Source: Bradyrhizobium cenepequi (GTDB taxonomy: Bacteria; Pseudomonadota; Alphaproteobacteria; Rhizobiales; Xanthobacteraceae). From it: a DNA stretch of 64,000 nt. The translations under genes were made by a program, and so were the position numbers. Shown here in pieces: positions 34,422 to 43,465 of the stretch (within the stretch, counting starts at the first letter, position 1; every line of letters begins with the position of its first letter). The notes under the pieces are model-generated. The model was not told the DNA's origin, did no database searches, and saw nothing but the letters and a program-made list of their open reading frames with translations. The stretch is taken from NCBI RefSeq assembly GCF_020329485.1, contig NZ_JAGKJI010000022.1, positions 120,279-184,278 of the forward strand, read 5' to 3'.

Positions 34422-34981
34422 ACGCATCCGCCCGGTCATTGAAGGCAATCAGCACCCAGCCGTTCGTGGCAGCCGCGATTTATGCTGGGCTGCTGATCCT
34501 GCTGCTGTTCGTGGCCATATCGTCGCTATCCGACTTTATAGATCAGCGTAACGAACTCGCTTCGTCGTCGGCGATGCTGGCGCAGTTGGAAGGCCGCACG
34601 GCGAGAGCAGGCGGCGCGCTTGGTGAGACGATGCCGGCGGGCTCGGCCTATCTCGAAGGCGCCACCGTCACGGTTGCCGGCGCCACGTTATTGCAACGCG
34701 TGGCGGGTTCGGTGACGAAATTCGGCGGCAATGTATTGTCGACCCAGCTCGATGTCCCCAACACACCCGCGAAGGCCGGCTTCATCAGCATGGTCGCGAG
34801 CTGCGAAATCGAGCAACAGCAATTGCAACAGGTGCTTTACGACCTGGAGGCCGGCATGCCGTTCTTGTTCATCGACCAGCTCGTCGTGCAGACCATCCTC
34901 GATGGGGCAAATACGGGCGAAGGCCCGGGCAAGCTGCGCGTGCTGCTGGGCGTCTCCGGACAGTGGCGGGGGGCCAAGTGA
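34418..34981 (+). CDS. gspM: T2SS protein GspM
   Basis: Bitopic platform protein of 187 residues: short cytoplasmic start, one helix (AAIYAGLLILLLFVAISSL) and a periplasmic domain with a coiled lead-in (IDQRNELASSSAMLAQLEGR). It overlaps gspL as ATGA and partners GspL. It is of the short PilO-like sort. Confidence 0.85.
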   Translation: MNASARSLKAISTQPFVAAAIYAGLLILLLFVAISSLSDFIDQRNELASSSAMLAQLEGRTARAGGALGETMPAGSAYLEGATVTVAGATLLQRVAGSVTKFGGNVLSTQLDVPNTPAKAGFISMVASCEIEQQQLQQVLYDLEAGMPFLFIDQLVVQTILDGANTGEGPGKLRVLLGVSGQWRGAK

Positions 34982-35622
34982 TGCGTTTGACAGTGATCGT
35001 CACGGGCCTCTTGGGCTTGGCGTTGTCAGTTCAATCCATGGCGGCAGCGGCGCCTGACACATCGGGTGATGCATTGGATGCCGGCCTATTGGACGACACG
35101 CGGCTGGGCGGGCCCGTCCTGACATCGCCGCCGCCTTCTGAACCGGTCACGACAGTGCGCGTGGTTCCACCGCGGGCGGCGCCGGCGCGGTCACTTCCGG
35201 CCAACCCGTTGTGGGGCATTCCGCTGACGCAGCTATCCAATACGCGCGAGCGTCCGGTGTTCTCGCCCTCACGGCGGCCGCCGCCCGTGGCCGTCGCCGA
35301 ACCTGTCATCGCCAGGCCGCCTCCGCCGCCGCGGAAGAAGGAAGTCGAATCTCCGCAACTGTCGCTCGTCGGTACCATTGCCGGAGATGACGAAGGCTTC
35401 GGGATCTTCCTCGATCAATCGACCAATGCTGCGCTACGGCTGAAGATCGGCGAAGATTTTCAGGGCTGGAAGCTGAGCGCGATCCACGGGCGCGAAGTCA
35501 CCATGGAAAAGGACGAACAGGGTGCCGTGCTTACACTGCCGCCGCCAGGCGGCGAGGGCGGCGGCGAGGTCCATCTCGTTCCAGTGAGCACGATCAGGAC
35601 GCCATTGGCAACGCGACGCTAG
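34981..35622 (+). CDS. gspN: T2SS protein GspN/GspC-like
   Basis: Exported or anchored 213-residue protein (signal sequence MRLTVIVTGLLGLALSVQSM). A proline-rich stretch NTRERPVFSPSRRPPPVAV...RPPPPPRKK leads to a compact C-terminal domain LSLVGTIAGDDEGFGIFLD ... LKIGEDFQGWKLSAIHGREV, which looks like the homology region of GspC that contacts the secretin. No separate gspC exists in the cluster, so this protein may do that job. The symbol follows usual naming in Bradyrhizobium. Confidence 0.75.
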   Translation: MRLTVIVTGLLGLALSVQSMAAAAPDTSGDALDAGLLDDTRLGGPVLTSPPPSEPVTTVRVVPPRAAPARSLPANPLWGIPLTQLSNTRERPVFSPSRRPPPVAVAEPVIARPPPPPRKKEVESPQLSLVGTIAGDDEGFGIFLDQSTNAALRLKIGEDFQGWKLSAIHGREVTMEKDEQGAVLTLPPPGGEGGGEVHLVPVSTIRTPLATRR

Positions 35623-35629
35623 CTAAAGC

Positions 35630-35726
35630 GTGATGACTTTTCTTCGGATCGTCATCCCGCTTTAGCTCTTTGTTTGAGCACCATCTTTTCGGAAAACCGG
35701 TGTCCACTTTTCCGGATCATGCGCTA
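35630..35726. repeat. Dispersed palindromic repeat after gspN
   Basis: Contains GATGACTTTTCTTCGGATCGTC and CTTTTCGGAAAACCGG / CCACTTTTCCGGATCATG, relatives of the element at 6587-6624. It fills the gap between gspN and the convergent prepilin peptidase gene and could act as a bidirectional terminator. Confidence 0.6.
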
Positions 35727-36215
35727 GTTCAGGTCGAGCCATCGCTGGAAAGCCAGCGTCAGCAACAGACCGAGCGCCAAGAACGGACCGAATGGCAGCG
35801 ATGTATGGCGTTTCATTTGGCGCCCGGCGAGCTGCAGGCCGCCGACCGCTGCAAGCGCCATCAAGGTGGCAATCAACAGCAAGATCGGAATGCCGGTGAT
35901 GCCGACCCAGGTCGTGGCGGCTGCGAGAAATTTGACATCGCCGAGCCCGAGCCCTTCGGTCTGTCGCAGCAGGAAATAGAGGCGCCGCAACAACAAGAAA
36001 ATGACTGCAACCGCCGCAGCTTCGCCGAGCGCTCCGAAGGCGTCCGTCTGGTTCCCGAAGATCGTGGCTTGCGCAATGCCAAGGATGGCAATCGCAAGAT
36101 TCAATCCATCGGGAATGATACCGCGGCGAAAGTCGATCATTGCCAACGCGCAGCATGTCACGCAAAGGGCGATGTAGAATCCGAGGAACTGTATAGCTTC
36201 ACTGTCGGCGGGCAT
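35724..36215 (-). CDS. Short prepilin peptidase (A24)
   Basis: Aspartic membrane peptidase that would cut the GspG-K leaders. The two catalytic aspartates are D28 (MIDFRRGIIPDGLN) and D93 (GLGLGDVKFL). At 163 residues it has only the peptidase part and lacks the N-terminal methyltransferase domain with its cysteine motif, unlike classical GspO/PilD. About five helices are seen. It is convergent with the gsp operon and divergent from the imelysin gene. Confidence 0.9.
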   Translation of the reverse strand: MPADSEAIQFLGFYIALCVTCCALAMIDFRRGIIPDGLNLAIAILGIAQATIFGNQTDAFGALGEAAAVAVIFLLLRRLYFLLRQTEGLGLGDVKFLAAATTWVGITGIPILLLIATLMALAAVGGLQLAGRQMKRHTSLPFGPFLALGLLLTLAFQRWLDLN

Positions 36216-36440
36216 GCGCTACGATGAATGACGAAGTGTGTGAGTGCTTACCAGAATTTCCTTCGCGCTCAGCAGCTCAATTTTCAAGCAGCCAGCATAA
36301 GTACGACGTGGCCTTTCGGGAATGTGATCGTCGAAAAAAGTCCAGAGAACAGAAAACCGCAACGTGCAGTCAGTCTGTCACAAAACCGCATAGGAAGCTG
36401 ACAATATTTCCTGTCGCTGCGACCGATAGCTGATGCGCGA

Positions 36441-37232
36441 ATGACGGTGAACAAAATGCGAGTGGCGACATGCCTTGCTTTGCTGGTGATGTTGGGCGGC
36501 GTGCGTTCCGCAGACGCCGGAGTCCTTGACGAAGGCGCCGAACGCTATCGGCCTTACATGATCGAAGGCATTGGCAGCGCGCTGGCGGGTGCCCAAGCAC
36601 TGCGTGAAAGGGCTGCAGCAGGGGATCTCGCGGGCGCGAAGAAAGCCTGGATTTCGGCTCGCGCCGGCTGGGAGCGCTCGGAAGTCTTCACGACCGGCTT
36701 CGTGCCTGAGCTTGACGCGAGGATCGACGCCTGGCCAAACGCCGACAGCGGGTTCCACGCCATCGAAGCGAAATTGTTCGGCGCGGGCCAGACCGACGTC
36801 GACAAAGATGCCGCCGCGTTGGTGGAGCATCTGAGCAATCTGCACGTCAAGCTCAAGGACATACAGCTCACGCCGCAGGGATTGCTGGATGGTACAGCGC
36901 GGCTCGCTTACGAGGTCGGGGAAAGCAAGGCCGATGGCGGCGAATCTCGCATCAGCGGCACCTCGCTCGATGACATGCGCAACAACGTCGCCGGTATCGA
37001 TTTTGCCTACCACACGATTTTCTCGGCGCCCCTCAACACCGCGGACGGCAAGCTTGATGAAATGGTGACGACCAGAATCGAGCTGCTTGAAGCGATTGTC
37101 GCGGCGCCAGACCTGCCGCATGTCGATATCCCGAGGCTGCGCCAAGCCAGCGAGGAACTGGTGGTGGCGCTGCAGACGGCTTCGGCAAAGCTTGGACTGC
37201 AACGGCCGACGCTGGAGGCCCAGGTGCGATGA
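36441..37232 (+). CDS. Imelysin-family (peptidase M75 / EfeO-like) protein
   Basis: Exported helical-bundle protein of 263 residues with a signal peptide ending SADA. The family signature GxHxxE is present as GFHAIE at 104-109; this motif binds iron in imelysins and EfeO. WISARAGWERSE and DVDKDAAALVEHL are further family blocks. No EfeB or EfeU is nearby. Its stop overlaps the start of a di-haem cytochrome gene, so the two proteins are coupled. ATG 36456 is an alternative start. Confidence 0.88.
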   Translation: MTVNKMRVATCLALLVMLGGVRSADAGVLDEGAERYRPYMIEGIGSALAGAQALRERAAAGDLAGAKKAWISARAGWERSEVFTTGFVPELDARIDAWPNADSGFHAIEAKLFGAGQTDVDKDAAALVEHLSNLHVKLKDIQLTPQGLLDGTARLAYEVGESKADGGESRISGTSLDDMRNNVAGIDFAYHTIFSAPLNTADGKLDEMVTTRIELLEAIVAAPDLPHVDIPRLRQASEELVVALQTASAKLGLQRPTLEAQVR

Positions 37233-38605
37233 TCTCGCCTTGGTTACGGCTGGCGGCGCTTGCGTCCGGTTTGCTTGCCGTCGCGTCGCTCGGACGGGCG
37301 CTGGCTTTTCCTGTCGATGGCAATCAGACTGTCCTGCCGACAAAGACCGAGCTGAACGAGGATGCGCTCGACAAACCGCGCGAGGTGTTCCAATCCGAAC
37401 GCGTTGGCGCGAAATCGTATCTGGTCAACCTCGGCGACCTCGCATTCAATTCGCCGGCGATCCTTGGCGACGTCGCGCGTCAAGCTGGCGTGAGCTGCGG
37501 CACCTGCCACGTCAACGGCGTCGGTAACGCCAAGTTCTTCATGCCGAAGATGTCGACGCGGCCCGGAAATTTCGACGTCACCGGTCCCCTGTTCAATCCG
37601 AAGGCGAACAACCTCGTGCTCGATCCCGTGAGGATTCCGAGCCTGCGCGGTGCGCGCTATCTCGCGCCCTACGGCAGCGACGGGCGGTCGGCGTCGCTGC
37701 GCGACTTCATCCGCAACGTCATCGTGAACGAGTTCGCCGGGCCCGAGCCGTCGCCTGCGATCATTGATGCGATAGTCGCCTATGTTCAGGACATCGACTT
37801 CCTGCCCAACCCTAGCCTCGGTCCAGGCGGTCGGCTGGTTGGCAGTGTCAGCGAATCCGAACGTCGCGGCGAGGCCCTGTTCTCCAGGCCGTTCCCGCAT
37901 GATCCCGGCTTGAGCTGCGCCGGTTGTCATGTTCCGTCCGCTGCCTTTGTCGACCACCAGCAGCATGACGTTGGCTCCGGCGGTCTGTTCAAGACGCCGA
38001 CCCTGCGCAACGCGGACTTCAACGCACCCTATTTTCACGATGGTCGCTTCGACAGCTTTGATCAGGTCGTCGATCATTTCGACCGCACATTCGACCTTGG
38101 CCTGTCGGCGCAGGACAAGCGCGATCTCGTGGCCTATCTCACCGCGATCGGAGATGGTGTGCAGCCCTATGAGCGCGACGGCGCCGGCGCGACGCTGAAG
38201 GAAATCAATGACTTCAATCTGGTGCTCGCGACCGCAATTCCCTCGGGCGACAAGGCGATCGTCGCGCTTGCCGTCGACACCATCGGCCAGGAGTTGCGTG
38301 AGCTCACTGAGCGATATCCCGATCGAAAGAACACCAGCTTGTCAGGCGGCGAGCGGCAGCGCGTCCTGGCGCGCAACAGTCTCAAGGAACTCGTTCTCAT
38401 GCTACGTCGAATCGATATCGCCGTAGCCGAAGGCCGCAGCACTGACGCCGCGACTGAGTTCAGGAACTATCGCTATCTCATGGCCGCGGCTGTCCCTGCA
38501 TTGCTGGCGGGTGCTGAACCATGGTCGCTGTTCAATCAGGATGTGCATGACCAGCACTATGCAGCGCTGCGCCAAGTGATGCAGTCGAAACATCTGTCTC
38601 ACTAG
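37229..38605 (+). CDS. Di-haem MauG/CcpA-type cytochrome c peroxidase, copy 1
   Basis: Periplasmic di-haem protein of 458 residues with a signal peptide (...LGRALA before FPVDGNQTV). Haem c sites are C90-H94 (CGTCH) and C230-H234 (CAGCH). Each domain has a matching block after its haem: IPSLRGARYLAPYGSDGR and TPTLRNADFNAPYFHDGR. Such enzymes reduce peroxide or, like MauG, oxidise a partner protein. It starts inside the imelysin stop (ATGA). Close paralogue at 41752-43182. Confidence 0.9.
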   Translation: MISPWLRLAALASGLLAVASLGRALAFPVDGNQTVLPTKTELNEDALDKPREVFQSERVGAKSYLVNLGDLAFNSPAILGDVARQAGVSCGTCHVNGVGNAKFFMPKMSTRPGNFDVTGPLFNPKANNLVLDPVRIPSLRGARYLAPYGSDGRSASLRDFIRNVIVNEFAGPEPSPAIIDAIVAYVQDIDFLPNPSLGPGGRLVGSVSESERRGEALFSRPFPHDPGLSCAGCHVPSAAFVDHQQHDVGSGGLFKTPTLRNADFNAPYFHDGRFDSFDQVVDHFDRTFDLGLSAQDKRDLVAYLTAIGDGVQPYERDGAGATLKEINDFNLVLATAIPSGDKAIVALAVDTIGQELRELTERYPDRKNTSLSGGERQRVLARNSLKELVLMLRRIDIAVAEGRSTDAATEFRNYRYLMAAAVPALLAGAEPWSLFNQDVHDQHYAALRQVMQSKHLSH

Positions 38606-38864
38606 GCGATTGCTGAGAGGCGCTAATTCGCGTCCGCAGAAAATTCTCGCGCGATTGCATCGCGCGCATCATTTTCAAAAAATCGTTCTGCTTTGTCGTG
38701 CGATGCGAATGGCATCGGTCGCGATGCATCGCTGCAGCAGATGCAACACAGAGAATTTTTTTGAACGAGTCAAAATTTCTCGCGCGCTTTCACAGCAACG
38801 ATAAGTGTGCGTCATGTTGCCACATTAGACGATGTGTCGCCAACCACAACCCTTGGAGTCGATA
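38606..38864. promoter_or_regulatory. Palindrome-rich leader of phosphoesterase 1
   Basis: A 259-bp gap with AAAATTCTCGCGCG at 38640-38653 and its near copy AAAATTTCTCGCGCG at 38772-38786. Between them lie several GCGATGC / GCATCGC units, one of which is the perfect 12-bp palindrome GCGATGCATCGC (38721-38732). No gene is visible. The arrangement suggests a regulator-binding region or a structured leader for the downstream gene. Confidence 0.45.
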
Positions 38865-40967
38865 ATGACTTTCAATCATAAGAAGAACTGGCGAACCACC
38901 ACGGCACTTTGCGTCATTTCAACAGTCGCTGTCGCAACCGCTGCCTATGCTGCTCACTATCCCGGCGGCCGAAGTGATTGGGACAAGCGCCCGCACCACA
39001 ATCGTTTCGCCCATGACAATCACGGCAACGATCACGATGGGAACGGTCACCACGGTGACAACGATCACGACAACAATGGCCACCATGGTGACCACGATGA
39101 CAATGATCACGGCGACAAAGTGAAGACCGCCTCGCCAATCAAGCACGTCATCATCCTGATCGGCGAAAACCGCGGGCTCGATCACACGTTCGGTGTGTAC
39201 AAGCCGAAGGGCAGGGGACAGACGATCTCCAACCTGCTGTCGAAGGGTATCGTCACCGAGGACGGCTCGCCGGGCCCGAATTTCGCGCAAGCCCAGCAAT
39301 ACTCGGTCGCCGCGCAGTCTTCTTTCTACATCGGCGCTCCGACGATCGCGAAGTCGCCCTATAGCGCAACCAATTCGATGCCGCAGCCGAACACGGCAGG
39401 CACGCCCACCGCGCAAAGCGATACGTCGCCTCCGTTCAAGACGATCGCCGAGGCCAGTGTCGAGAAGGACATGGACCCGAGCGATCTGGGCATCCTCACA
39501 ACCGGCTTCAGCGGCCTGCCGACTGGCGTTCTTGACATCCGCGTTCCCGGCGCCGGCCATCTGACCGGACCATTTCCGCTGCAGGGCGAGCAGATCAGCG
39601 ACGACGACTACACCGGTGACACCACGCATCGGTTCTATCAGGACTGGCAGCAGGAGGATTGCAGCGCCGCCAGCGCGACGAAAGCCAACAACTCCGGCTG
39701 CTTGAGCGACCTGTTCCCGTTCGTGATGGCGACGTACTCGGCTTCCAACAAGAGCATGGCCAACTCGATGGGCTTCTACAATGCCCAGCAGGGCCAGGCT
39801 CCGATACTGAAAATGCTGGCTGACCGCTTCACCCTCGGCGACAACTTCCATCAGTCGTTCCACGGCGGCACCGGTGCCAACCACTTCATGCTCGGCACCG
39901 GCGACGCTGGCTTCTGGAGTGACGGCAAGGGTAATCCGACCACGCCGCCTGCAAACCAGATCGCAAACCCCAATCCGGTGTCCGGAACGGTGAACCGCTA
40001 CACTGTTGATGGCAACTTCAGCGACTGTTCGGACGTCGCGAACCCCGGCGTCAAGCCGATCGTGACCTATCTGAACAATCTGCCGTATGCGGCCGAGCCG
40101 AACTGCAAGCCCAACCACTACTATATGCTCAACAACACCAATCCGGGCTATCTGCCGAACGGTGCGCTGGCCGGCGGAAACAACCTGCCGCCGTCGTCGG
40201 TGCGGACCATCGGCGATGCCTTGATCGAGAAGAAGATCTCCTGGGCCTTCTACGGTGGTGCCTATAATGACGCCGTGGCGCTTTCGAACGCCGCGATTGC
40301 CGCCAATCCGACAAAGCCGGATCTCAATGCGGCTGCGCTTGCCGATCCCGCTCACGCGCTCGGCGTGGCCTATTGCCAGATCTGCAATCCGTTCCAGTAT
40401 GCGACCTCGATCATGGCCAATCCGACCGTGCGTCAGGCTCACATCAAGGACACCGCCGATCTGATCACGGCGATCCAGAACAACGCCCTGCCTTCGGTGT
40501 CGTTCGGCAAGCCGGACGGCTTGCTCGACGGTCATCCGCAAAGCTCGAAGGTCGATCTGTTCGAGGCCTATGTCCTGAACGTCCTGAACGCGCTGGACAA
40601 CAATCCGGAACTCAAGGCGGAGACCGCGGTGTTCGTCACCTTTGACGAAGCAGGCGGTTATTGGGACTCGGGCTACATCCAGTCGATCGATTTCTTCGGC
40701 GATGGACCGCGGATGCCGATCCTGATCCTGTCGCCCTATTCGACGGGCGGCAAGATCTACCACAACTACGGCGACCACGTTTCGCTGCTCAAGTTCATCG
40801 AACGCAACTGGGGCCTGCAGCCGCTGACGAACCGCAGCCGGGACAACCTGCCGAACCCGACATATTCGCGGAACAACGAATATGTGCCGACCAACAGCCC
40901 CGCGCTGGCTGACATGTTCGATGCGTTCGACTTCAGCAAGCCCGTTACGCTGTCCTATACCGAGTAA
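38865..40967 (+). CDS. Secreted phosphoesterase (acid phosphatase / phospholipase C family), copy 1
   Basis: About 700 residues from ATG 38865 (TTGGAGTCGATA before it). A signal peptide (about 1-29, ...TAAYA) precedes a His/Asp/Asn/Gly-rich stretch at about 41-84. The alkaline-phosphatase-superfamily PLC/AcpA domain follows. Its metal and nucleophile motif is HVIILIGENRGLDHTFGVY near 94-112, then LGDNFHQSFHGGTGANHF, VTFDEAGGYWDSGY and NYGDHVSLLKFIERNWGLQP. It would hydrolyse phosphate esters or phospholipids outside the cell. It is a likely substrate of the neighbouring type II system. Confidence 0.9.
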   Translation: MTFNHKKNWRTTTALCVISTVAVATAAYAAHYPGGRSDWDKRPHHNRFAHDNHGNDHDGNGHHGDNDHDNNGHHGDHDDNDHGDKVKTASPIKHVIILIGENRGLDHTFGVYKPKGRGQTISNLLSKGIVTEDGSPGPNFAQAQQYSVAAQSSFYIGAPTIAKSPYSATNSMPQPNTAGTPTAQSDTSPPFKTIAEASVEKDMDPSDLGILTTGFSGLPTGVLDIRVPGAGHLTGPFPLQGEQISDDDYTGDTTHRFYQDWQQEDCSAASATKANNSGCLSDLFPFVMATYSASNKSMANSMGFYNAQQGQAPILKMLADRFTLGDNFHQSFHGGTGANHFMLGTGDAGFWSDGKGNPTTPPANQIANPNPVSGTVNRYTVDGNFSDCSDVANPGVKPIVTYLNNLPYAAEPNCKPNHYYMLNNTNPGYLPNGALAGGNNLPPSSVRTIGDALIEKKISWAFYGGAYNDAVALSNAAIAANPTKPDLNAAALADPAHALGVAYCQICNPFQYATSIMANPTVRQAHIKDTADLITAIQNNALPSVSFGKPDGLLDGHPQSSKVDLFEAYVLNVLNALDNNPELKAETAVFVTFDEAGGYWDSGYIQSIDFFGDGPRMPILILSPYSTGGKIYHNYGDHVSLLKFIERNWGLQPLTNRSRDNLPNPTYSRNNEYVPTNSPALADMFDAFDFSKPVTLSYTE

Positions 40968-41059
40968 CTGAACAGCGTTCCCGAACGAAGGATGGTGCCG
41001 ATCGAGCCAATGGTCCGGTCGGCACCACCATAATTTTTGCACTGGGCTGAGGTTGGCCG

Positions 41060-41746
41060 ATGGATCGAGACCGGATGATTGCGTTGGGGACCAAAAGCCT
41101 GAGAGCAACCCTGCTTGCCTTGGTCGCTTCGGCGTTTGCCGATGTTTCAGCCGCGGCGCAGCAATTTTCCGCCGATCTTGTCGCGATGCGCGGTGAAAAG
41201 GCCGTGCGGGTGGGAGGCTTGCGCGTGTCTGAAGGCAAGGTGAGGATCGAGACAACCGGTTTTGCCGATGGCTTCTTTCTAGTCGATGGCACGAAGCCTG
41301 CGGCCACTTTCGTGCGTCCGCGCGCGAAGGTGTTCATGGAGGCAAGGCAATCAACTCCGATCACGCAGATGTTTGTCCCGGTTGATCCCGACGAGCCCTG
41401 CCGGCAATGGCAGGTGGCGGCGTCGCTGGCGGCGCCGGTGGATCCCGACAAGTGGCGCTGCGAGCGCGACGGAGAGGATACGATAGGCGGGCGCAAGGCG
41501 GACATCTATCGTATCGCCGCGGCTTCCGGCACCAGCTTTGTCGGCTGGGTCGACCGCGAGCGGAAGTTTCCGCTGCAGATCAGGACCACGGACGGCGCGG
41601 TGATTGTCGTCGAGAACATCCGAGACGAGCCGCAGCCGCCGCAAGCGTTCGAAATTCCGCCCGGCTCGCGCAAATTCGATCCGCGGGCGCTGATCGATCG
41701 CATCAGGCAGAGCGACGTATGGGTCGCTCCGCCTGCCTCGGAGTGA
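41060..41746 (+). CDS. Exported protein of unknown function (LolA/DUF4412-like fold)
   Basis: A 228-residue protein with a signal peptide (ends about ...VSAAA before QQFSAD). It reads as an outer-membrane-lipoprotein-sorting-like beta sheet: FSADLVAMRGEKAVRVGGLR, KVRIETTGFADGFFLVDG, DKWRCERDGEDTIGGRKADI, FPLQIRTTDGAVIVVENIRD. The family call is tentative. It sits between the two phosphoesterase/cytochrome modules, and its partner is unknown. Confidence 0.72.
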   Translation: MDRDRMIALGTKSLRATLLALVASAFADVSAAAQQFSADLVAMRGEKAVRVGGLRVSEGKVRIETTGFADGFFLVDGTKPAATFVRPRAKVFMEARQSTPITQMFVPVDPDEPCRQWQVAASLAAPVDPDKWRCERDGEDTIGGRKADIYRIAAASGTSFVGWVDRERKFPLQIRTTDGAVIVVENIRDEPQPPQAFEIPPGSRKFDPRALIDRIRQSDVWVAPPASE

Positions 41747-41751
41747 GCGGA

Positions 41752-43182
41752 TCACTGCGATTGCCTGACTGTCGATTGCAGCATCCGTCCAAGCGCAGCG
41801 TAGTGCGACTGGTGGACGTTGGCGTTGAACAGCGACCACGGCTCCGCCTTTTTCAACGCGACGGGTACGTCGAAGGTCGCGAGCATCGAGAAGTTCTCGT
41901 ATTCGGCCATGGCCTCGTCGAGACGGCTGGCAGCGACCGCAAGATCAATCCGGCGCAGGCTGAGAACCAGGTCCTTGACGGCGGTACGCGCCGCAAGCCG
42001 CTCTTCCTGGCCGCCGACCGAAGCATACCTGATATCCGGAATGTGCTCGGTCAGTTCGCGTAGCTCAGCGCCTACGCCCGTGACGGCCAGCGAGACCACG
42101 GCTGTATCAGCGGCGGGGATGGCCAATTCCAGCACGCTCGCCAACTCTCGCACTTCCTTCATGCGGATCGCCACGCCATCTTTGTCGAAGGGGCGGTCAC
42201 CATCGCCGACCGCTGTCAGGTAGGCGACGAGATCCTGCGTGTCCTGCGACGACAGACCGAGATCGAATACGCGGTCGAAATGTCCAACCACTTCTTCATA
42301 AGTGTCGTACCGGCCATCGTGGAAGTAGGGCGCGTTGAAATTGGCGTTGAGCAAGGCCGGCGTCTTCACCAGGCCGCCTGAGCCGACGTCGTGGCGGGTC
42401 TGGTCGGTGAAGACGCCGGTTGGAAGATGACAGGTGGCGCAGCTCAGTTGCGGCTGGTGCGGGAACGGCTTGAAGAACAGTTGCTCGCCGCGGCGCTCGG
42501 CGTTACTCGCCTGCGTCGTAAGCATGCCGCCAGGCGAAAGTCTGGGATTCGGGAGAAAATCGATATCGTTGATGTAGGCGACCAGGCCGTCCAGGACGGC
42601 ATCGCTGGGCCGGGGGCCGTCAAACTCGTTGACGATGACATTATATATGAAGTCGCGCAGCGAGGTCATGCGGCCGTCATGCCCATAAGGCGCCAGAAAG
42701 CGCGCGCCGCGCAAGCTGGGGATCCGGACCGGATCGAGAATGCTGTTGAATGCCTTCGGATTGAACATCAGGCTGGTGGTGTCGAAGGTGCCGGGCCGCG
42801 AGGAGGCGCCGGGAACGAACAGCTTCGGATTCGACGCTCCGTTGATATGACAGGTGCCGCAGCTCATTTCCGCCTGCCGCGCCTTGCCGCCCAGGATTGA
42901 AGGCGAGTTGAATGCGAGATCGCCAAGATTGACCAGGTAGGATTTGTGCCCGCCCACGGCTTCCGAGTGGAATAGTTCACGCGGCTTCGCCAGCGCCTCC
43001 TCGGAAAATTCGGTCCCGGTCGGCAAGACGGTCTGATCCCCGCCTAATGGAAATGCCTCTGTCTGCAAGGGGACGAACGCTGCAACAAGCGCGATCAGTA
43101 CAATCAAGACGGACGAAGCGGTGCGATCCGCGGCAGCTGCGCCAGTTCGGCGCGAGCGGCACGCAAGAATGTCCCTGGTCAT
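41752..43182 (-). CDS. Di-haem MauG/CcpA-type cytochrome c peroxidase, copy 2
   Basis: Paralogue of 37229-38605. From ATG 43182 it has 476 residues with an N-terminal hydrophobic export sequence ending before FPLGGDQTVLP. Haem sites are C108-H112 (CGTCH) and C248-H252 (CATCH), with the same IPSLRGARFLAPYGHDGR and NFNAPYFHDGRYDTYEEV blocks. A frame open to 43293 adds residues that look non-native. It is divergent from phosphoesterase 2, repeating the cytochrome-plus-phosphoesterase pairing. Confidence 0.9.
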   Translation of the reverse strand: MTRDILACRSRRTGAAAADRTASSVLIVLIALVAAFVPLQTEAFPLGGDQTVLPTGTEFSEEALAKPRELFHSEAVGGHKSYLVNLGDLAFNSPSILGGKARQAEMSCGTCHINGASNPKLFVPGASSRPGTFDTTSLMFNPKAFNSILDPVRIPSLRGARFLAPYGHDGRMTSLRDFIYNVIVNEFDGPRPSDAVLDGLVAYINDIDFLPNPRLSPGGMLTTQASNAERRGEQLFFKPFPHQPQLSCATCHLPTGVFTDQTRHDVGSGGLVKTPALLNANFNAPYFHDGRYDTYEEVVGHFDRVFDLGLSSQDTQDLVAYLTAVGDGDRPFDKDGVAIRMKEVRELASVLELAIPAADTAVVSLAVTGVGAELRELTEHIPDIRYASVGGQEERLAARTAVKDLVLSLRRIDLAVAASRLDEAMAEYENFSMLATFDVPVALKKAEPWSLFNANVHQSHYAALGRMLQSTVRQSQ

Positions 43183-43465
43183 CACGACAACAGCCCCTGC
43201 AACAACCCAATTGAGCGGCCTGTGAACAGCAGATGTCGCGCAGATGACAACGTCCCTGTTGGCGAGACCGCAGCTGGATTGGATAGACGACACTTGTCGT
43301 CGGTTTGATGACGCTCAGATGGCAGATCACATATCGACATCTGTCTAAGAATGGCGGCACGTGTGCGCGAGTCCTGCATTGTCGGAAAACAGTCATCGGA
43401 TCGAAATGTGGGGCAGATAGCCTCACCTTGTTTCCATTCCATCTTTGCTCTCAGGGGAGATAACC

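Noticed and set aside
36375..36390. Possible Pho box (CTGTCAC) upstream of the imelysin gene
   Set aside because: Only one half-site fits; the second half is not a match. A similar single CTGTCAC at 24171 lies upstream of an unrelated membrane protein.
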